Assembly: GCA_021161495.1 (NCBI GenBank)
Contig: JAGHAO010000026.1
Location: 1 to 16,401 of the forward strand
Direction of reading: 5' to 3'
Length of the DNA: 16,401 bases
Source: Caldisericaceae bacterium
Lineage (GTDB): Bacteria; Caldisericota; Caldisericia; Caldisericales; Caldisericaceae
Both the position numbers and the translations under genes were made by a program. Shown one piece after another: positions 14,657 to 16,401 of this stretch (positions are counted from its first letter, which is position 1; the number at the start of each line of letters is the position of its first letter). The notes under the pieces were generated by a model, which made no database searches, was not told the DNA's origin, and worked only from the letters and a program-made list of their open reading frames with translations.

Positions 14657-15614
14657 TAAATTCGGGAGAAAGATTACTTATATAAGATTTTCGGTTACGC
14701 CGAGATGTAATTTTAATTGTGTGTATTGTAATTCCCATACCCCGGAAGACGATAAGAGTGAAGAGTTTACAACAGAGGATATCGAGTTTCTGTTTAATGT
14801 TGCGGGCAAATTGGGTATAACCAAGGTCCGCCTTACCGGAGGAGAGCCTTTGCTGAGAAAAGATATCGTTCAAATTGTGGAGGCGCTTCATAAAGTTAGG
14901 GAGATAAAAGAGATTGTTCTTACAACGAACGGATACTTTTTGAAATTTCTTGCAAAGGATTTAAAAAAAGCGGGGCTTAATAGAGTAAATATAAGTTTGG
15001 ATACGTTAAGGGAAGATGTTTTTAAAAGTATCACAGGAGTGAACGGACTTTCTCTTGTGAAAGGCGGGATTAAAGAGTCAATTGCACAGGGGCTTTTACC
15101 TATAAAAATAAATACGGTTTTAATGAAAGGAATTAACGAAGGTGATGTTTTGCGTATCGCGGAATTATCGTTAGATTACCCGGTTATAGTAAGGTTTATT
15201 GAACTTATGCCGGTTAAAGGATCGGATTTTTGGAGAAAACATTATATGAGTTTCAACGAAGCGAAGAAGATCATACGGTCGAAATACGAATTGAATTTTA
15301 CTACGGGTTCGGCCGGAGAGGTTGCAACGTATTATAAAATTGTCGGTTCTGACGGCAAGATAGGTTTTATAACTCCGGTGAGTCAGCATTTTTGTGCCCA
15401 ATGTAATCGGATACGAATAACCGCTGCGGGAAAAATATATCCGTGTCTTTTTTCGAAAGAGTATGTTTCCGTTTGGGATGCGGTAAAGAAACGAGACGAG
15501 TCTCTTACGAAAGAACTTATAAGAAAATCAGTAGAGATAAAGCCTAAGGAGCATGGCCCTATTGATGAAAATGATCAGGATTTTATAAATAATATGCGTG
15601 AATTAGGGGGGTGA
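14640..15614 (+). CDS. moaA: GTP 3',8-cyclase MoaA (radical SAM)
   Basis: MoaA carries out the radical SAM rearrangement of GTP to 3',8-cyclo-GTP, the first reaction of molybdenum cofactor synthesis. At 324 residues it is full length. The SAM cluster motif CX3CX2C is at C23, C27 and C30, and LTGGEPLLR (65-73) follows. The second cluster motif CX2CX13C is at C252, C255 and C269. The chain ends in Gly-Gly, the conserved tail that reaches the active site. TTG is used as start, 17 bases inside the EndoQ-like gene, behind GGAGG. moaC follows after 3 bases, so the two successive enzymes are made together. Confidence 0.97.
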   Translation: MGSLIDKFGRKITYIRFSVTPRCNFNCVYCNSHTPEDDKSEEFTTEDIEFLFNVAGKLGITKVRLTGGEPLLRKDIVQIVEALHKVREIKEIVLTTNGYFLKFLAKDLKKAGLNRVNISLDTLREDVFKSITGVNGLSLVKGGIKESIAQGLLPIKINTVLMKGINEGDVLRIAELSLDYPVIVRFIELMPVKGSDFWRKHYMSFNEAKKIIRSKYELNFTTGSAGEVATYYKIVGSDGKIGFITPVSQHFCAQCNRIRITAAGKIYPCLFSKEYVSVWDAVKKRDESLTKELIRKSVEIKPKEHGPIDENDQDFINNMRELGG

Positions 15615-15617
15615 AGA

Positions 15618-16115
15618 ATGGGACAAATTGATGAGAATGGGCATATAAAGATGGTGAATGTGACGCCGAAAAAAGAGACCCTGAGAACGGCGAGGGCACA
15701 CGCAAAAATAACGATGAAAAAAGAGGCCCTCGAACGTATTGTTTCCGGAGACGTCGAAAAAGGAGATGTGTTTGCGAGCGCGAAAATTGCGGGAATCCTA
15801 TCAGCGAAAAAAACGGGTGAGTTAATCCCATTGTGCCATCCTTTGAACTTGACCTTTGTGGATGTTGTTTTCAAAGTAAACAAAGAAGAGCCTTCCGTAG
15901 AAATTGAGAGTTTTGCCGAACTTACGGGAAAAACCGGAGTTGAGATGGAGGCTCTTATTGCCGCTTCGACTGCGGCACTCACGATATACGATATGTGTAA
16001 ATCAATGGATAAGGAAATGGTAATATCCGATGTTTTTCTTATCGAAAAAAGCGGAGGAAAAAGCGGACACTATGTGAGGAGCGGATATAAAAGTTTCGGC
16101 AAAAACCGAACTTGA
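15618..16115 (+). CDS. moaC: Cyclic pyranopterin monophosphate synthase MoaC
   Basis: MoaC converts the MoaA product 3',8-cyclo-GTP into cyclic pyranopterin monophosphate. The 165-residue protein has all family blocks: LIPLCHP (69-75), TGVEMEAL (106-113), YDMCK (124-128, with D125 and K128 matching the catalytic D128/K131 pair of the E. coli enzyme) and KSGGKSG (144-150). A short extra tail follows the last motif. The ATG has a G-rich ribosome site (GGGGGGTGA) and lies 3 bases after moaA. Its TGA stop (16113-16115) falls inside the -35 box of the rpoB promoter. Confidence 0.97.
   Translation: MGQIDENGHIKMVNVTPKKETLRTARAHAKITMKKEALERIVSGDVEKGDVFASAKIAGILSAKKTGELIPLCHPLNLTFVDVVFKVNKEEPSVEIESFAELTGKTGVEMEALIAASTAALTIYDMCKSMDKEMVISDVFLIEKSGGKSGHYVRSGYKSFGKNRT
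16091..16113. other. Bulged hairpin at the end of moaC
   Basis: Arms at 16091-16099 and 16106-16113 pair over 8 bp with one bulged T and a 6-base A-rich loop. No T-run follows on the + strand, so it does not look like a standard intrinsic terminator. It overlaps the moaC 3' end and touches the -35 box of the next promoter. Confidence 0.35.
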
Positions 16116-16139
16116 CAGAATTTAAAAAGTAGGTATACT
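16112..16139 (+). promoter_or_regulatory. Sigma70-type promoter of rpoB
   Basis: A perfect TTGACA (16112-16117) and TATACT (16134-16139) are separated by 16 bases, a near-consensus promoter. The predicted start, around 16146, gives a leader of about 30 bases before the rpoB ATG. The -35 box overlaps the moaC stop codon. RNA polymerase genes therefore probably have their own strong promoter here rather than depending on read-through from the long upstream unit. Confidence 0.82.
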
Positions 16140-16174
16140 TTCTATTTGCTATGTTTTTCTGAGAAGGAGGCCTA

Positions 16175-16401
16175 ATGGAGAAAGTAATTGATTTTACGAA
16201 AACCAAGCCTGTTATGGATCTCCCTGATTTGATAGGGATCCAGAAAAGGTCTTATGAAGAATTTCTTGATAAAAGAATTGACGAGATTTTAAGGAAACTA
16301 TTTCCTATCGAGACGAAGAAGATAAAATTGGAATACATCGAGTCCAGAGTCGAAGAACCCGTGAGGGACATTGATTATTGTTTGAGAGTCGGGGCTACAT
16401 A
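16175..16401 (+). CDS. rpoB: RNA polymerase beta subunit RpoB, N-terminal part (cut by window edge)
   Basis: The first 75 codons and two further bases are present; the frame stays open to the end of the window. The translation contains LPDLIGIQKRSYEEFL, then PIE and a DIDYCLRVGAT block, which match the conserved RpoB start (PDLIxIQxxSYxxFL ... PI ... ECxxxxxTYAAPL). GAAGGAGG lies 4 bases upstream of the ATG, and a strong promoter precedes it. Unusually, the gene directly upstream is moaC, not rplL. Identity is confident despite the short length. Confidence 0.9.
   Translation, partial: MEKVIDFTKTKPVMDLPDLIGIQKRSYEEFLDKRIDEILRKLFPIETKKIKLEYIESRVEEPVRDIDYCLRVGAT

Noticed and set aside
16151..16162. 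Three-codon minicistron (ATG TTT TTC TGA) in the rpoB leader
   Set aside because: It has no ribosome site of its own and can easily arise by chance in AT-rich DNA.
1..16401. CRISPR array, insertion sequence, prophage or defence system
   Set aside because: I saw no regularly spaced repeats, no transposase and no terminal repeats. The only integrase-like gene is a lone, degenerate XerC/D homologue inside a housekeeping string.

Overview
This is a bacterial chromosomal window in which every supported gene lies on the + strand. Bacterial origin is indicated by strong Shine-Dalgarno sequences (AGGAGG-like), sigma70/sigmaA-type promoters, TTG starts, tRNA genes with encoded CCA and a bacterial-type RpoB N-terminus. 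The DNA is moderately AT-rich by eye. A nine-gene V-type ATPase, an archaeal-style endonuclease Q homologue and an amino-acid decarboxylase suggest an anaerobic or fermentative bacterium, possibly from a deep-branching lineage. I cannot name the phylum from this sequence alone.

Layout. Positions 1-280 hold no gene I can support. A promoter at 281-308 fires almost directly into two adjacent proline tRNA genes, anticodons GGG and CGG. Only 20 bases after the second tRNA's CCA, a TTG-started PLP-dependent Orn/Lys/Arg decarboxylase begins. Its stop overlaps the start of the V-ATPase set, which runs in the order H(G)-I-K-E-C-F-A-B-D, the same order as the Enterococcus hirae ntp operon as I recall it. 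The duplicated K subunit keeps the residue pattern of the E. hirae Na+ site, so the pump is probably a Na+-coupled rotary ATPase.

Downstream, with no gap larger than a few bases, come a Nudix hydrolase of ADP-ribose pyrophosphatase type, a XerC/D-like protein with a degraded active site, an LpxL/HtrB-family acyltransferase, a GT2 glycosyltransferase, an endonuclease Q-like PHP protein, then moaA and moaC (first step of molybdenum cofactor synthesis). Consecutive genes from the decarboxylase to moaC overlap or are at most 10 bases apart, so they probably form one long transcription unit or a series of coupled ones. I see no internal terminator.

The moaC stop codon lies inside the -35 box of a near-consensus promoter, which drives rpoB. 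Only the first ~75 codons of rpoB are in the window. The usual rplJ-rplL genes are absent immediately upstream of rpoB.

How the genes work together. The rotary ATPase (membrane ring K, stator I, stalks C/D/F and E/H, head A3B3) would energise the membrane, and the decarboxylase could contribute to pH homeostasis or polyamine supply. The following genes cover nucleotide-sugar clean-up, envelope lipid and glycan modification, repair of deaminated DNA and cofactor synthesis. They look like a housekeeping string rather than a dedicated new system. The points most worth a second look are the XerC/D homologue lacking its catalytic residues, the bacterial EndoQ homologue, the Na+ signature of the K ring and the tRNA-decarboxylase-ATPase linkage.
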